NCBI RefSeq assembly: GCF_001939115.1 | Contig: NZ_MQTZ01000044.1 | Span: 186,001-250,000 of the forward strand | Length of the DNA: 64,000 nucleotides | Reading direction: 5' to 3' | Source of the DNA: Leptolyngbya sp. 'hensonii' | GTDB taxonomy: Bacteria > Cyanobacteriota > Cyanobacteriia > GCF-001939115 | Shown: positions 44,383 to 53,386 of the stretch, piece by piece | Layout of the letters: each line of letters opens with the position of its first letter | How positions within the stretch are numbered: position 1 is the first letter of the stretch | The notes under the pieces: model-generated | What the model saw: the letters and a program-made list of their open reading frames with translations, nothing else | Databases searched by the model: none | Told to the model about the DNA's origin: nothing | Program-made: the position numbers and the translations under genes

Positions 44383-46512
44383 TCACCCCTCTTTTATGGC
44401 TGGATCAAGGGCTGACTCAGAATGGTGATCTCCCCTGGGGCCAAACTCCTCCAAGGGGACATTTAGCGCTGCCAGGGCTGCCCGGATCAAGGTGTCAAAA
44501 TGGGGCTGGGTCAGGTCAACCTCGCGGGCCTCCTGACGATTTTGGCCCAGGAGTCCGATCGTCTGTCCTGGCACCACGGCCAGCACTTTCCCTTCTGGGT
44601 TGCGAATCCGGAGTTCGGGGGCTGATTCGTCCTGATACAGGCCGCAGGAATATTGCCGCTGATTATGCTCGAATTCAGCCCGGTTGGATATTGATGCGGG
44701 ATGGGGTTGGGCCGGGCGGATGCCAACCAGTTCCATTTCCAGGGTCTGCTCCCCATTCCAATCATTGACCCGGAGCTTGTAGGCCACGTCTACCCGATCG
44801 GGCACCGGGCAATATTCTCCCCAGCGCCACGCGATTGCGGAAAACGGGGTGGGGGGCAGGCCATTCTCGGTGGCTTGGGAGAGGCGGAGTTTCAGATGGG
44901 CCTGCTCCTTGCCGATCGTCCGTTGTTCCAGAACGCGCACATCCCCAGTCCAGAAGATGGGCTCCGGGTTCTCAATCCCACAGGGATGGAGGGCTTCCAC
45001 CTGGTTGTACAGGCTCAGGTGGAGCTGCTCAAACCGGGCCTGGGCATCAATCTGCAGTAGGGGTTTCAGGTGTTCTGGCTGCAGGCAGGTATGGGCGTGG
45101 GTGCTGAGGCGCAGCCGGAAGAGGTCCAGGTTAGCTGCGGGCAGGGAAAACCCACCGGCTGCTTTGTGTCCCCCAAATTTGCCGAGCAGATCACGGCAGG
45201 CTTCCAGCGCCTCGAAGACATGGAATTCCGGGATGCCCCGAGCAGAGCCCCGGATGTGTTGCTCGGCCTCGTCCTCATAGGTGCCGATGAATACGGGCAC
45301 GCCATAGCGTTCCACTAGGCGGGACGCTACAATCCCGATCACCCCGTGATGCCAGCCCGACTGAACCAGCACCAGCACCCGATCGGCCCGCAGGTCGATC
45401 GGACTATTTTCGTAGAGGGCAATCGCCGCCTGCTCGATCTCCTGGCACAGCTTTTGGCGTTCCTGGTTGATCTGCTCACATTGCATGGCCCGTTCCAGGG
45501 CCATCCCAACATGGTCGGTGGTGAGTAACTCGATCACAATTTGTGGATCGGCGAGGCGACCCACGGCATTAATCCGGGGACCAAGGCCAAAGCCGATTGC
45601 GTCCGGTTGCAGGGCCTGCTTACTGCTCAGACCCGTGACCTGGATCAGCGCTTGCACCCCCGTCAGCTGAGAGTGGGGCAGCAACTTCAATCCGCGCCTT
45701 ACCCAGCGGCGATTGACCCCAGTCAGGGGAGCAAGGTCTGCGATCGTCCCCAGGGTGAACAGTTCTAGCAGAACATCGGCCAGGGTAGCCTCTCGCTCCA
45801 TCTGCTGGGCTAGGGCCACGGCCAAAATATAGGCTACGCCAACACCTGCCAGCCCCCGATAGGGAGAAGAGGGGTCAATCAGCTTTGGATTCAGAATGGC
45901 ACTGGCCGGGGGTAACTCCGGCGGCAGGTCATGGTGGTCTGTGATGATCACTTCCAGTCCCAGGTTGCGGGCCCAGGCGATCGGCTCGACTGCCGTAATG
46001 CCGTTGTCCACGGTCAGGATCAGCCGAACGCCCTCTTGATGAAATTCCTCCACAATCCGTCGGTTGATGCCATAGCCTTCTTGCATCCGGCTGGGAATGG
46101 CGTAATCTACCTCTGCTCCGAGAGCCCGGAGCGCCCGTAACAACAGGGCGGTGCTGGTCATACCATCCGCATCATAGTCCCCACAAATCGCGATTTTCTC
46201 CTGGCTCAAAATGGCATCCTGAAGTAATTCCAGGCTGATGGTCAGATCGGGAAATTCCGACTGGGGCGAGGGCAGCGCTTGAGTTTCTGGGTCAAGAAAG
46301 GATTGGACTGCTGTCATACTCTCCAGTCCCCGGTTTAATAAGACCTGGGTCAGGAGTGGAGACAGGCCCGTAGCCTGGGCGATCGCATCCGCCACCGCTG
46401 GGCGAGCGGGGGCAAATTGCCAGCGCTGATCGGGGAGGCGGGTTGGCCGTCGCCTGGAGGGTGTAGATCGGGAAGGAGGGGCAGAGGCGCTGGAAAAGCT
46501 GGAGTCTAACAC
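44383..46512 (-). CDS. recJ: Single-stranded-DNA-specific exonuclease RecJ
   Basis: The 709-aa protein carries the DHH phosphoesterase motifs: ICGDYDADGMTSTALLLRAL (motif I), ILTVDNGI, ITDHHDLPPELP (the DHH motif), and a DHHA1 domain with GKFGGHKAAGGFSL. RecJ degrades single-stranded DNA 5' to 3' in recombination and mismatch repair. The C-terminal ~130 residues beyond the usual core (from about 575) form an extra OB-like segment. The start codon is GTG at 46512; the first ~35 residues are Ser/Pro/Arg-rich and could be spurious if a later start is used. Confidence 0.94.
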   Translation of the reverse strand: MLDSSFSSASAPPSRSTPSRRRPTRLPDQRWQFAPARPAVADAIAQATGLSPLLTQVLLNRGLESMTAVQSFLDPETQALPSPQSEFPDLTISLELLQDAILSQEKIAICGDYDADGMTSTALLLRALRALGAEVDYAIPSRMQEGYGINRRIVEEFHQEGVRLILTVDNGITAVEPIAWARNLGLEVIITDHHDLPPELPPASAILNPKLIDPSSPYRGLAGVGVAYILAVALAQQMEREATLADVLLELFTLGTIADLAPLTGVNRRWVRRGLKLLPHSQLTGVQALIQVTGLSSKQALQPDAIGFGLGPRINAVGRLADPQIVIELLTTDHVGMALERAMQCEQINQERQKLCQEIEQAAIALYENSPIDLRADRVLVLVQSGWHHGVIGIVASRLVERYGVPVFIGTYEDEAEQHIRGSARGIPEFHVFEALEACRDLLGKFGGHKAAGGFSLPAANLDLFRLRLSTHAHTCLQPEHLKPLLQIDAQARFEQLHLSLYNQVEALHPCGIENPEPIFWTGDVRVLEQRTIGKEQAHLKLRLSQATENGLPPTPFSAIAWRWGEYCPVPDRVDVAYKLRVNDWNGEQTLEMELVGIRPAQPHPASISNRAEFEHNQRQYSCGLYQDESAPELRIRNPEGKVLAVVPGQTIGLLGQNRQEAREVDLTQPHFDTLIRAALAALNVPLEEFGPRGDHHSESALDPAIKEG

Positions 46513-46580
46513 TGATACAATCGTTCTAAAGCTTGGTTTATGGGGGATTGTATCAGGTTGACCTTTGGAAAAGCCAGCGC

Positions 46581-47006
46581 TTAAAAGACGGAAACCCGTC
46601 CGTCATCTCGTAGATAAACTGAGCGATCGCCGGGGGGACGCCCCCCCGGCAGGATTTCGACCCGCAGTTTTCGGGGTGTGGGTTGAGCAATGCGGGCCAG
46701 CAACGGTAGGGAGGTCTGATCCCAGAAGACCACCGAGATATTCGGTTGGGTGCCCCCCCAGCGATCGAACTGCAAAATCTGACCGGGCTGCAGTGGAATT
46801 GGGTCACTCCCCTGAACCCGCTGGATCAATACAATACTGGAGGTCCGGTTCACCACCTCCAGGGCGACCGGTTGTCCCGGCACAAACTGAATGGGTTTAG
46901 GCCCACAGGAAGATGCGCAGGTGCCTGCCAGCAGAGGTTCCACCGACCCACTCTGACTGAGTAACAAGCCGGTCGTGAGTAGTGCAATTCCCAGACGATT
47001 CAACAT
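46581..47006 (-). CDS. Exported protein of unknown function
   Basis: The 141-aa protein has a clear signal peptide (MLNRLGIALLTTGLLLSQSG), and the mature part begins near a Cys pair (TCASSCGPKPIQFVPGQPVA). The remainder is beta-rich, with VALEVVNRTSSIVLIQRV and LQPGQILQFDRWGG. The two close cysteines could form a disulfide. No family is recognised. It lies upstream of recJ on the same strand, 68 bp away, and may be co-transcribed with it. Confidence 0.7.
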   Translation of the reverse strand: MLNRLGIALLTTGLLLSQSGSVEPLLAGTCASSCGPKPIQFVPGQPVALEVVNRTSSIVLIQRVQGSDPIPLQPGQILQFDRWGGTQPNISVVFWDQTSLPLLARIAQPTPRKLRVEILPGGRPPGDRSVYLRDDGRVSVF

Positions 47007-47218
47007 AAAACATCTCCTGCAAGCCTTGAGGAATAATTCTGTTTTACCCTGATACAGAGGAACATGTCAGGGTATATAAGTAAGAACCTTTACTTACGTA
47101 TAAGAAAAAAAGTTTTTTCTACGTAGTTTTGACTGTCCTGGCAAAATGCTGTGTAATTAAAAACAAGGGCGGCTAACTACCATGTCAGCTAATCGAAATG
47201 GGGTCTCTGGGAGCTTTT

Positions 47219-50200
47219 ATGAATCACTTCGCCTTTAAGCTACCCCTCCGTGCTGTTCTGGTGGTCCCCTTTATTCTGCAAGTTTTCGGGGCTGTTGCCT
47301 TAACTGGATGGTTATCCCTGCGGAATGGACAACAGGCTGTGAATGAAGTGTCCGGTCAGTTGCGAAATGAGGTTCGAGAGCGGATTCAACAGCATCTGCA
47401 GAGCTATCTGGCTATCCCACCGCTGATTAACCAGCTCAATGTGAATGAACTTCAGGACAGTCAGGTGGATCAGGCGCGGCTTAAAAGCCTGGAGCGTGGG
47501 TTCTGGCAGAAAATGCAGTCTTTTGAGGCGGTGACCTATATTTACTTCGGAACAAGCCAGGGACAAACGGTTGGGGTAGAACGTTCAGAAGCCAACACCC
47601 TCCAGATTCGGGCAGGGGATCAAGCAAGCGGGGGCAAGTACTATACCTATGCTGCCGATGCTGCAGGCAACCGAGGCTCAATCGTGAAAGTACGTTCAAA
47701 CTATGACCCCCGCAAGCGCCCTTGGTATAGGACGGCACTCCAAGCTGGAAAACCTATCTGGACGGAGGTTTATCCTTTCTTTTCCCGATCGGCCCTGGGC
47801 ATCACAGCGGCCCAACCCCTCTACGACAACAAGCAGGTCGTGCAGGGTGTCATGGCCGTGGATCTGACCCTCTCCCAGGTGAGTGAGTTTTTACATGGAT
47901 TAAAATTCAGCCGCTCGGGCCAGACCTTTATTATGGACCGATCGGGGTCTCTGGTGGCCAGTTCCACCCAGGAAACCCCCTTTACCCTCCAGCAGGATCA
48001 GCCGACCCGGATGCAGGCGAAATCCAGCCGCAACCCCCTGATCCAAGCCGCCGCCGAGGATCTCACCACTCGATTCAGTGACCTGCGTCAGATTGACCAG
48101 AACCAGTCTCTGGAGTTTATGGAGAATGGCAAGCGGATCTTTGTGCAGGTTTCACCGATTCGGGATGAACGGGGGTTGGATTGGTTGATTGTCGTAGTGC
48201 TGCCTGAAGAAGATTTCATGGAGCGGATCGAGGCCAATACCCGAATGACAATTATCCTTTGCCTGATTGCCTTGGTCGTGGCAAGCCTGGTTGGAATTGC
48301 CACCTCCCAGTGGGTGATCCAACCCATCCTGCAACTCTCGACGGCTGCGGAAGCACTGTCCAGAGGAGAGTGGAACAATCGGGTAGACCTTGATCGGGAG
48401 GATGAAGTAGGGACTCTGGCCAGGGCTTTTAATCACATGGCCAGTCAACTGCAGGAATCCTTTATTGCGCTGGAAGCCAAAAACGCGGAGTTGGAGCACC
48501 TGAACCAGTTAAAAGATGAGTTCTTGGCCAACACCTCCCATGAACTGCGTACTCCCCTGAACGGCATTATTGGCATTGCTGAATCCTTGATGGATGGGGC
48601 TACCGGTCCCCTGTCGGAAAAAACCAATGCCAATCTGGCTATGGTGGCCTCCAGTGGTCGGAGACTCTCTAGTTTGATCAATGACATTCTGGATTTCTCG
48701 AAGTTACAACACAAGACGATCACACTTCAGCTTCGACCAGTAGGGCTCAAAGAACTGACGGATGTGGTGCTGACCCTCTCCCAGCCCCTGGTCGGGAAAA
48801 AGCCGATCCAACTGGTGAATGCCATTGGTTCCGACATTCCCTGGGTGGAGGCTGATGAAAATCGGGTTCAGCAAATTCTCTATAACCTGATTGGCAATGC
48901 GATTAAGTTTACAGAATCGGGCCAGATTCAAGTTCAGGCCAAGTCGATCGGGCGGCTACTGGAAGTTTCCGTTGCCGATACCGGAATTGGAATTTCCTCC
49001 GATAAATTAGAGCGCATTTTTGCGGCCTTCGAGCAGGCCGATGGTTCAACGGCGCGGGTCTATGGAGGAACGGGCCTGGGGCTGGCTATTACCCGGCAAC
49101 TCGTGGAACTGCATGGGGGGCATATTCGGGTAGCCTCGATCGTGGGCCAGGGGTCAACCTTTACCTTTACCCTGCCCGTCGTCCACGAAACCGTTCCCAT
49201 TGCGCCAGCCACTCCCCAGCCCCAGCACCTGTTGACTCCTTTGCAGGCAACGGCAGTGTCCCCACCCGAACTGGATGAGGTGCCGCTCATGACGGCAGAA
49301 GCTTTCCAATCTGTTAACAAAGAGTTCAAAATCCTGATTGTGGATGATGAACCGGTTAATTTGCAGGTGCTGAAAAACAATCTGGTGCTGCAAAATTACT
49401 CGATCACCCAGGCATCCAGTGGCCAAGAAGCCCTAGATATTATTCAGAATGGGTTCAAACCCGATTTAATGCTGCTGGACATCATGATGCCCAAGATGAC
49501 CGGTTATGAGGTTTGCCAGAAATTGCGGGAGACTTTTCTGCCCAGTGAGCTTCCGATCGTCATGCTGACGGCCAAGAATCAAACGGCGGATCTGGTGGAG
49601 GGCTTTAGTTCAGGGGCCAATGATTATCTGACCAAACCCTTCTCTAAAAGTGAACTCCTGGCTCGGATTAAGACGCACATTAACCTGGCCAAGATTAATT
49701 CGGTCTACAGCCGGTTTGTTCCCGATAAGTTTATTCGATTTCTGGGCCATGAAAGCATCGTGGATGTGAAGCTGGGGGACCAGATTCAAAAGGTGATGAC
49801 GATCCTGTTCTCCGATATTCGATCGTTTACCACCCTGTCTGAGGTTATGACACCAGAGGAGAATTTCAAGTTCATCAATGAATATCTCAGCCAGGTAACC
49901 CCCATCATTCATGGCCATCGTGGCTTCATTGACAAATATATCGGCGATGCCGTGATGGCCCTCTTTCCCGAATCTGCTGATGATGCGGTTCAGGGGGCGA
50001 TCGGCATGCAACATCAGGTGACCCGCTATAACGACCTGCGACGGCAACAGGGGCAACCCCCGATTGCGATCGGGATTGGGCTTCATACTGGCATCCTGAT
50101 GCTGGGGATCATCGGTGAGGCCCAACGGATGGAAAGTACGGTGATTTCCGATGCGGTGAATCTGGCTTCTCGTCTGGAAGGCTTGACCAAGCTCTATAGC

Positions 50201-50563
50201 GTGGGCATTCTGATCAGTGAACAAACCCTGCAACAACTCGATCGTCCAGCAGACTACAAGTATCGGTACCTCGATCGGGTCATCCTGAAGGGGAAAACGG
50301 CCCCTGTCTCGGTCTACGAGGTTTATGATGCTGATGCCCCTGCTATCATTGCGTTGAAAGACCAGACGGCTGACCTGTTTGCAGAGGGGCTGAAGCAGTA
50401 TTACCAACAGAACTTTACGATCGCACAACAGCACTTCCATGAGGTGCTGCGGGTGAATCCCCAGGATGAAGGGGCTCGCCTTTATGTCCGTCGCTGTGAA
50501 ACCTATTTGAGGACCGGTATCCCGGAAGGATGGATCGGGGTGGAGGCCATGGCCGAAAAATAA
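47219..50563 (+). CDS. Hybrid histidine kinase-receiver-class III adenylate cyclase
   Basis: The 1114-aa protein has an N-terminal helix, a ~310-residue periplasmic Cache sensor, a second helix (about 343-365) and HAMP. Next come a HisKA/HATPase core (His at about 441 in SHELRTPLNG; NLIGNAIKF; DTGIGI; GTGLGLA) and an intact receiver (VDDEP; Asp in LMLLDIMMPKMTG). The C-terminal class III cyclase domain (about 860-1030) has metal-binding Asp residues in LFSDIRSFT and GDAVMALF. The adenine-selecting Lys (DKYIGDA) and Asp (ISDAVNLASRLE) mark it as an adenylate cyclase. A TPR-like tail ends it. GGGAG before the ATG at 47219 favours that start over 47198. Confidence 0.92.
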   Translation: MNHFAFKLPLRAVLVVPFILQVFGAVALTGWLSLRNGQQAVNEVSGQLRNEVRERIQQHLQSYLAIPPLINQLNVNELQDSQVDQARLKSLERGFWQKMQSFEAVTYIYFGTSQGQTVGVERSEANTLQIRAGDQASGGKYYTYAADAAGNRGSIVKVRSNYDPRKRPWYRTALQAGKPIWTEVYPFFSRSALGITAAQPLYDNKQVVQGVMAVDLTLSQVSEFLHGLKFSRSGQTFIMDRSGSLVASSTQETPFTLQQDQPTRMQAKSSRNPLIQAAAEDLTTRFSDLRQIDQNQSLEFMENGKRIFVQVSPIRDERGLDWLIVVVLPEEDFMERIEANTRMTIILCLIALVVASLVGIATSQWVIQPILQLSTAAEALSRGEWNNRVDLDREDEVGTLARAFNHMASQLQESFIALEAKNAELEHLNQLKDEFLANTSHELRTPLNGIIGIAESLMDGATGPLSEKTNANLAMVASSGRRLSSLINDILDFSKLQHKTITLQLRPVGLKELTDVVLTLSQPLVGKKPIQLVNAIGSDIPWVEADENRVQQILYNLIGNAIKFTESGQIQVQAKSIGRLLEVSVADTGIGISSDKLERIFAAFEQADGSTARVYGGTGLGLAITRQLVELHGGHIRVASIVGQGSTFTFTLPVVHETVPIAPATPQPQHLLTPLQATAVSPPELDEVPLMTAEAFQSVNKEFKILIVDDEPVNLQVLKNNLVLQNYSITQASSGQEALDIIQNGFKPDLMLLDIMMPKMTGYEVCQKLRETFLPSELPIVMLTAKNQTADLVEGFSSGANDYLTKPFSKSELLARIKTHINLAKINSVYSRFVPDKFIRFLGHESIVDVKLGDQIQKVMTILFSDIRSFTTLSEVMTPEENFKFINEYLSQVTPIIHGHRGFIDKYIGDAVMALFPESADDAVQGAIGMQHQVTRYNDLRRQQGQPPIAIGIGLHTGILMLGIIGEAQRMESTVISDAVNLASRLEGLTKLYSVGILISEQTLQQLDRPADYKYRYLDRVILKGKTAPVSVYEVYDADAPAIIALKDQTADLFAEGLKQYYQQNFTIAQQHFHEVLRVNPQDEGARLYVRRCETYLRTGIPEGWIGVEAMAEK

Positions 50564-50566
50564 CTG

Positions 50567-50602
50567 CCCGTTAGAGACGTTGCTTGCAACGTCTCTAACG
50601 GG
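50567..50602. terminator. Perfect 17-bp hairpin between convergent genes
   Basis: CCCGTTAGAGACGTTGC (50567-50583) and GCAACGTCTCTAACGGG (50586-50602) form a perfect stem around a two-nt centre. It sits 4 bp after the cyclase stop codon and 11 bp before the lepA stop codon, so it is well placed to end both transcripts, though no T tract follows. The core GAGACGTTGC is also known to me as a dispersed palindromic repeat in cyanobacteria. Confidence 0.65.
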
Positions 50603-50612
50603 GATACGGCGG

Positions 50613-52424
50613 CTATTCCTTGTTCAATTTCAATACGGCCATAAACGCCTCTTGGGGCACATCCACAGAACCGACGGCCTTCATCCGCTTTTTACCCTTG
50701 GCCTGTTTATCCAGCAGTTTCCGTTTGCGGCTGATGTCCCCGCCATAGCATTTGGCCAGCACGTCCTTCCGCAGGGCTGGAATGTGTTCGCTGGCAATGA
50801 CCTTGCTGCCGATCGCGGCCTGAATCGGAATCTTGAACTGGTGCCGGGGAATCAGTTCCTTCAACTTCTCAGTCAGGTTGCGGCCCACCCCATAGGCTTT
50901 ATCCCGGTGGGCGATCGTGGCCAGGGCATCGACCGGATCGCCATTGACCAGGATATCCAGCCGCACCAGGGGATTCTCCCGATAGCCGATCAATTGATAT
51001 TCCATGCTGGCATAGCCTCTCGTCCGGGACTTCATTTGATCAAAGAAGTCTGTCACCACTTCAGCCAGGGGCAATTCGTAGATTAAAGTCGTGCGTTCTG
51101 GCGTGATGTACTTCATGTCCTTGAAGATGCCCCGCCGAGTCTGGCATAGTTCCATCAACGTGCCCACGTAACTTTCGGGGGTGATGATATCGAGTTGAAC
51201 GTAAGGCTCCTCAATCTTTTCCCGCTCTTGAGGATCGGGGAGATGACTGGGATTGTCGATAAAGATTTCTTCTCCCTTAATACTGGTGACGCGATAGATC
51301 ACGGAGGGGGCTGTGATAATCAGGTCCAGGTTATACTCTCGCTCCAAACGCTCCTGCACAATCTCCATGTGCAACAACCCCAGGAAACCGCAGCGGAAGC
51401 CAAATCCCATCGCGCTGGAGGTCTCTGGTTCATAGTTGAGGGCAGCATCATTGAGTTTCAGCTTTTCTAAGGCTTCTCGCAGATCTTCAAATTGATCGGC
51501 ATTGACCGGGAACATGCCACAAAAAACCATCGGCTTGGCCTCCGTGTAACCGGGCAAAGCCGTGCTGGCGGGCTTGGCTGCCATGGTGATGGTATCGCCG
51601 ACGCGAGCATCGGCAACCGCTTTAATGGCCGCAGCCAAATAGCCCACTTCCCCGGCATGTAGTTCCTGGACCTGCACTTGCCCTGGGGAGAGCACGCCCA
51701 GTTCATCGATTTCATATTCCTTCCCAGAAGCCATCAATCGCACCCGATCGCCCTTGCGGACGGTGCCATCCATCACTCGGAAGTAGACAATCACGCCCCG
51801 GTAACTATCGTAGTAGCTATCGAAGATAAGAGCTCGCAGGGGTTGATCAACCGTGTCCTGGGGTGGGGGGACCAGATGAACGATCGACTCCAAAATGTCA
51901 TGAATCCCAATGCCCTCTTTAGCAGAAGCCAAAATCGCCCCGCTACAATCCAACCCGATAATGTCTTCGATTTCGTGCTTGATTCGCTCTGGCTCTGCGC
52001 CGGGCAGGTCAATTTTATTCAACACTGGAATAATTTCCAGATTATGCTCCAGAGCCAGATACACATTGGCCAGGGTCTGAGCTTCTACCCCTTGAGAGGC
52101 ATCCACCACCAGCAAAGCTCCTTCACAGGCTGCCAGCGATCGGGACACCTCATAGGAAAAGTCCACATGCCCAGGTGTATCAATCAGGTTCAGGACATAC
52201 TCCTCACCGTCCTTAGCCCGGTAGTTCATCCGGGCGGCCTGCAATTTGATCGTGATCCCCCGTTCCCGCTCCAGATCCATGTTATCCAGGAACTGTTCTT
52301 TCATTTCTCGGGCATTCACGGTGCCTGTATCTTGCAAGAGGCGATCTGCCAAGGTGGATTTGCCGTGGTCGATATGGGCAATGATGGAGAAGTTACGAAT
52401 GCGAGAAACAGGCACGTCGGTCAT
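50613..52424 (-). CDS. lepA: Elongation factor 4
   Basis: The 603-aa translational GTPase has G1 [14 protein letters not shown], the RGITIK switch I, G3 DTPGHVDF, and G4 [14 protein letters not shown]. The family-specific C-terminal domain ends in [19 protein letters not shown]-4 back-translocates stalled ribosomes. Length is normal (about 600). The ATG at 52424 is the natural start. It is convergent with the cyclase gene and separated from it by the hairpin at 50567. Confidence 0.97.
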   Translation of the reverse strand: MTDVPVSRIRNFSIIAHIDHGKSTLADRLLQDTGTVNAREMKEQFLDNMDLERERGITIKLQAARMNYRAKDGEEYVLNLIDTPGHVDFSYEVSRSLAACEGALLVVDASQGVEAQTLANVYLALEHNLEIIPVLNKIDLPGAEPERIKHEIEDIIGLDCSGAILASAKEGIGIHDILESIVHLVPPPQDTVDQPLRALIFDSYYDSYRGVIVYFRVMDGTVRKGDRVRLMASGKEYEIDELGVLSPGQVQVQELHAGEVGYLAAAIKAVADARVGDTITMAAKPASTALPGYTEAKPMVFCGMFPVNADQFEDLREALEKLKLNDAALNYEPETSSAMGFGFRCGFLGLLHMEIVQERLEREYNLDLIITAPSVIYRVTSIKGEEIFIDNPSHLPDPQEREKIEEPYVQLDIITPESYVGTLMELCQTRRGIFKDMKYITPERTTLIYELPLAEVVTDFFDQMKSRTRGYASMEYQLIGYRENPLVRLDILVNGDPVDALATIAHRDKAYGVGRNLTEKLKELIPRHQFKIPIQAAIGSKVIASEHIPALRKDVLAKCYGGDISRKRKLLDKQAKGKKRMKAVGSVDVPQEAFMAVLKLNKE

Positions 52425-53004
52425 GGCAGTTGACTGAATGGGGCAGGCAGGACAGAACTGAACCAGGAGCCTGTGAGCAGGAGAGTCTCCTAAGGGATGG
52501 AGAGGAAGCTGTGGAAGCTCAGCTGTTCTAATCCTTAAGATATTTTAATGCTTTCGTCCCACCCCTGCTTACTTTCCCTGGGTGCAATCGTTCCGGGCTA
52601 CCCTGTCTGATATCCGTAATTTTACGGTCTTGATATGAGACTTTAATGTTAAACCTCTGTATTGATGTCCTGGTATTCGTAAAAGCAACATGTACAATGC
52701 AATTGGTGAGGTAGGAAGAAGGCGGGAAAAGCTGCCGTCAGGTTCCGTTGGGGAGTGTTCTCTGCACATACAATTGGCTTGCTATTGGCCCGCTATTGGC
52801 CCGCTCAGTTGTTACTCCTCCTACGCGCTGGTGGAACTACCTTTGCTCGGATTTTTATCAGCCCATCGTTTGTCACGTATTATTAGATAGGTTTCGATAG
52901 ACCGATGCTTGTCAGCCCCAGGATAGATGTGTTGCGGCCTCTGTGGATCGAATGCCTTCCGGCCCCGATGATGAGCCTGGCTTATGCTTGAAATTCACTG
53001 TTAG
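52425..53004. other. Intergenic region upstream of lepA, no convincing gene
   Basis: The 580-bp gap holds an 11-bp direct repeat, GCTATTGGCCC, twice in tandem at 52781-52802. The 66-codon frame at 52690 has no family resemblance and no ribosome binding site. The sequence probably contains promoters for lepA and for the small gene at 53005. Confidence 0.5.
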
Positions 53005-53253
53005 ATGGTTGAACGATCGTATATGAGCGACCAAATTATCCGTTCTCATCAATCTCCTGACAAGGTTGAGATTTCGATCAACCTTGACTCCGATTTATTG
53101 GATCAGCTCAAGCATCTCACGAATGACCCCAGTAAAGTGATCGAAGTCGCGATTCGGCAGTGGCTGCGCGGTGAAACCCAGCGAGACGATGAATTGACCC
53201 GTGATTTGCAACGCAATCCGCCAGTTCCCCCCCGAGGTGAATGGAATGATTAG
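53005..53253 (+). CDS. Small ribbon-helix-helix-like protein
   Basis: The 82-aa protein has a beta strand (VEISINLDSDLLDQLKHL) followed by two helices (DPSKVIEVAIRQWLR) in the order of a ribbon-helix-helix DNA-binding fold. An acidic, then Pro-rich tail (PVPPRGEWND) follows. CopG/MetJ-like proteins bind DNA as dimers and include antitoxins, but no toxin gene lies beside it. The start could be 53005 or 53023 (MSDQ); neither has a good ribosome binding site. It is followed by the kinase gene after 133 bp. Confidence 0.68.
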   Translation: MVERSYMSDQIIRSHQSPDKVEISINLDSDLLDQLKHLTNDPSKVIEVAIRQWLRGETQRDDELTRDLQRNPPVPPRGEWND

Positions 53254-53386
53254 TCAGGCTGATTCAGCCGCCGACCTTTTATCCTTGGCAAGGAGACGGT
53301 AGCTTTCGCTGAATGGGGCATTGACCTGAAATACTCAGCACTGTACCCCTCCTGATTCCACCCATTTTCAAGTCCCCCTACTGTCC

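Noticed and set aside
49610-50440. 276-codon minus-strand frame
   Set aside because: It is fully antisense to the receiver and cyclase part of the 1114-aa gene, which has clear motifs; no homology pattern is seen.
52690-52890. 66-codon frame in the lepA upstream region
   Set aside because: No ribosome binding site and no recognisable family; it runs through an 11-bp direct repeat.
53005-53253. Toxin-antitoxin locus
   Set aside because: The protein resembles a ribbon-helix-helix antitoxin, but no toxin-like gene lies on either side.
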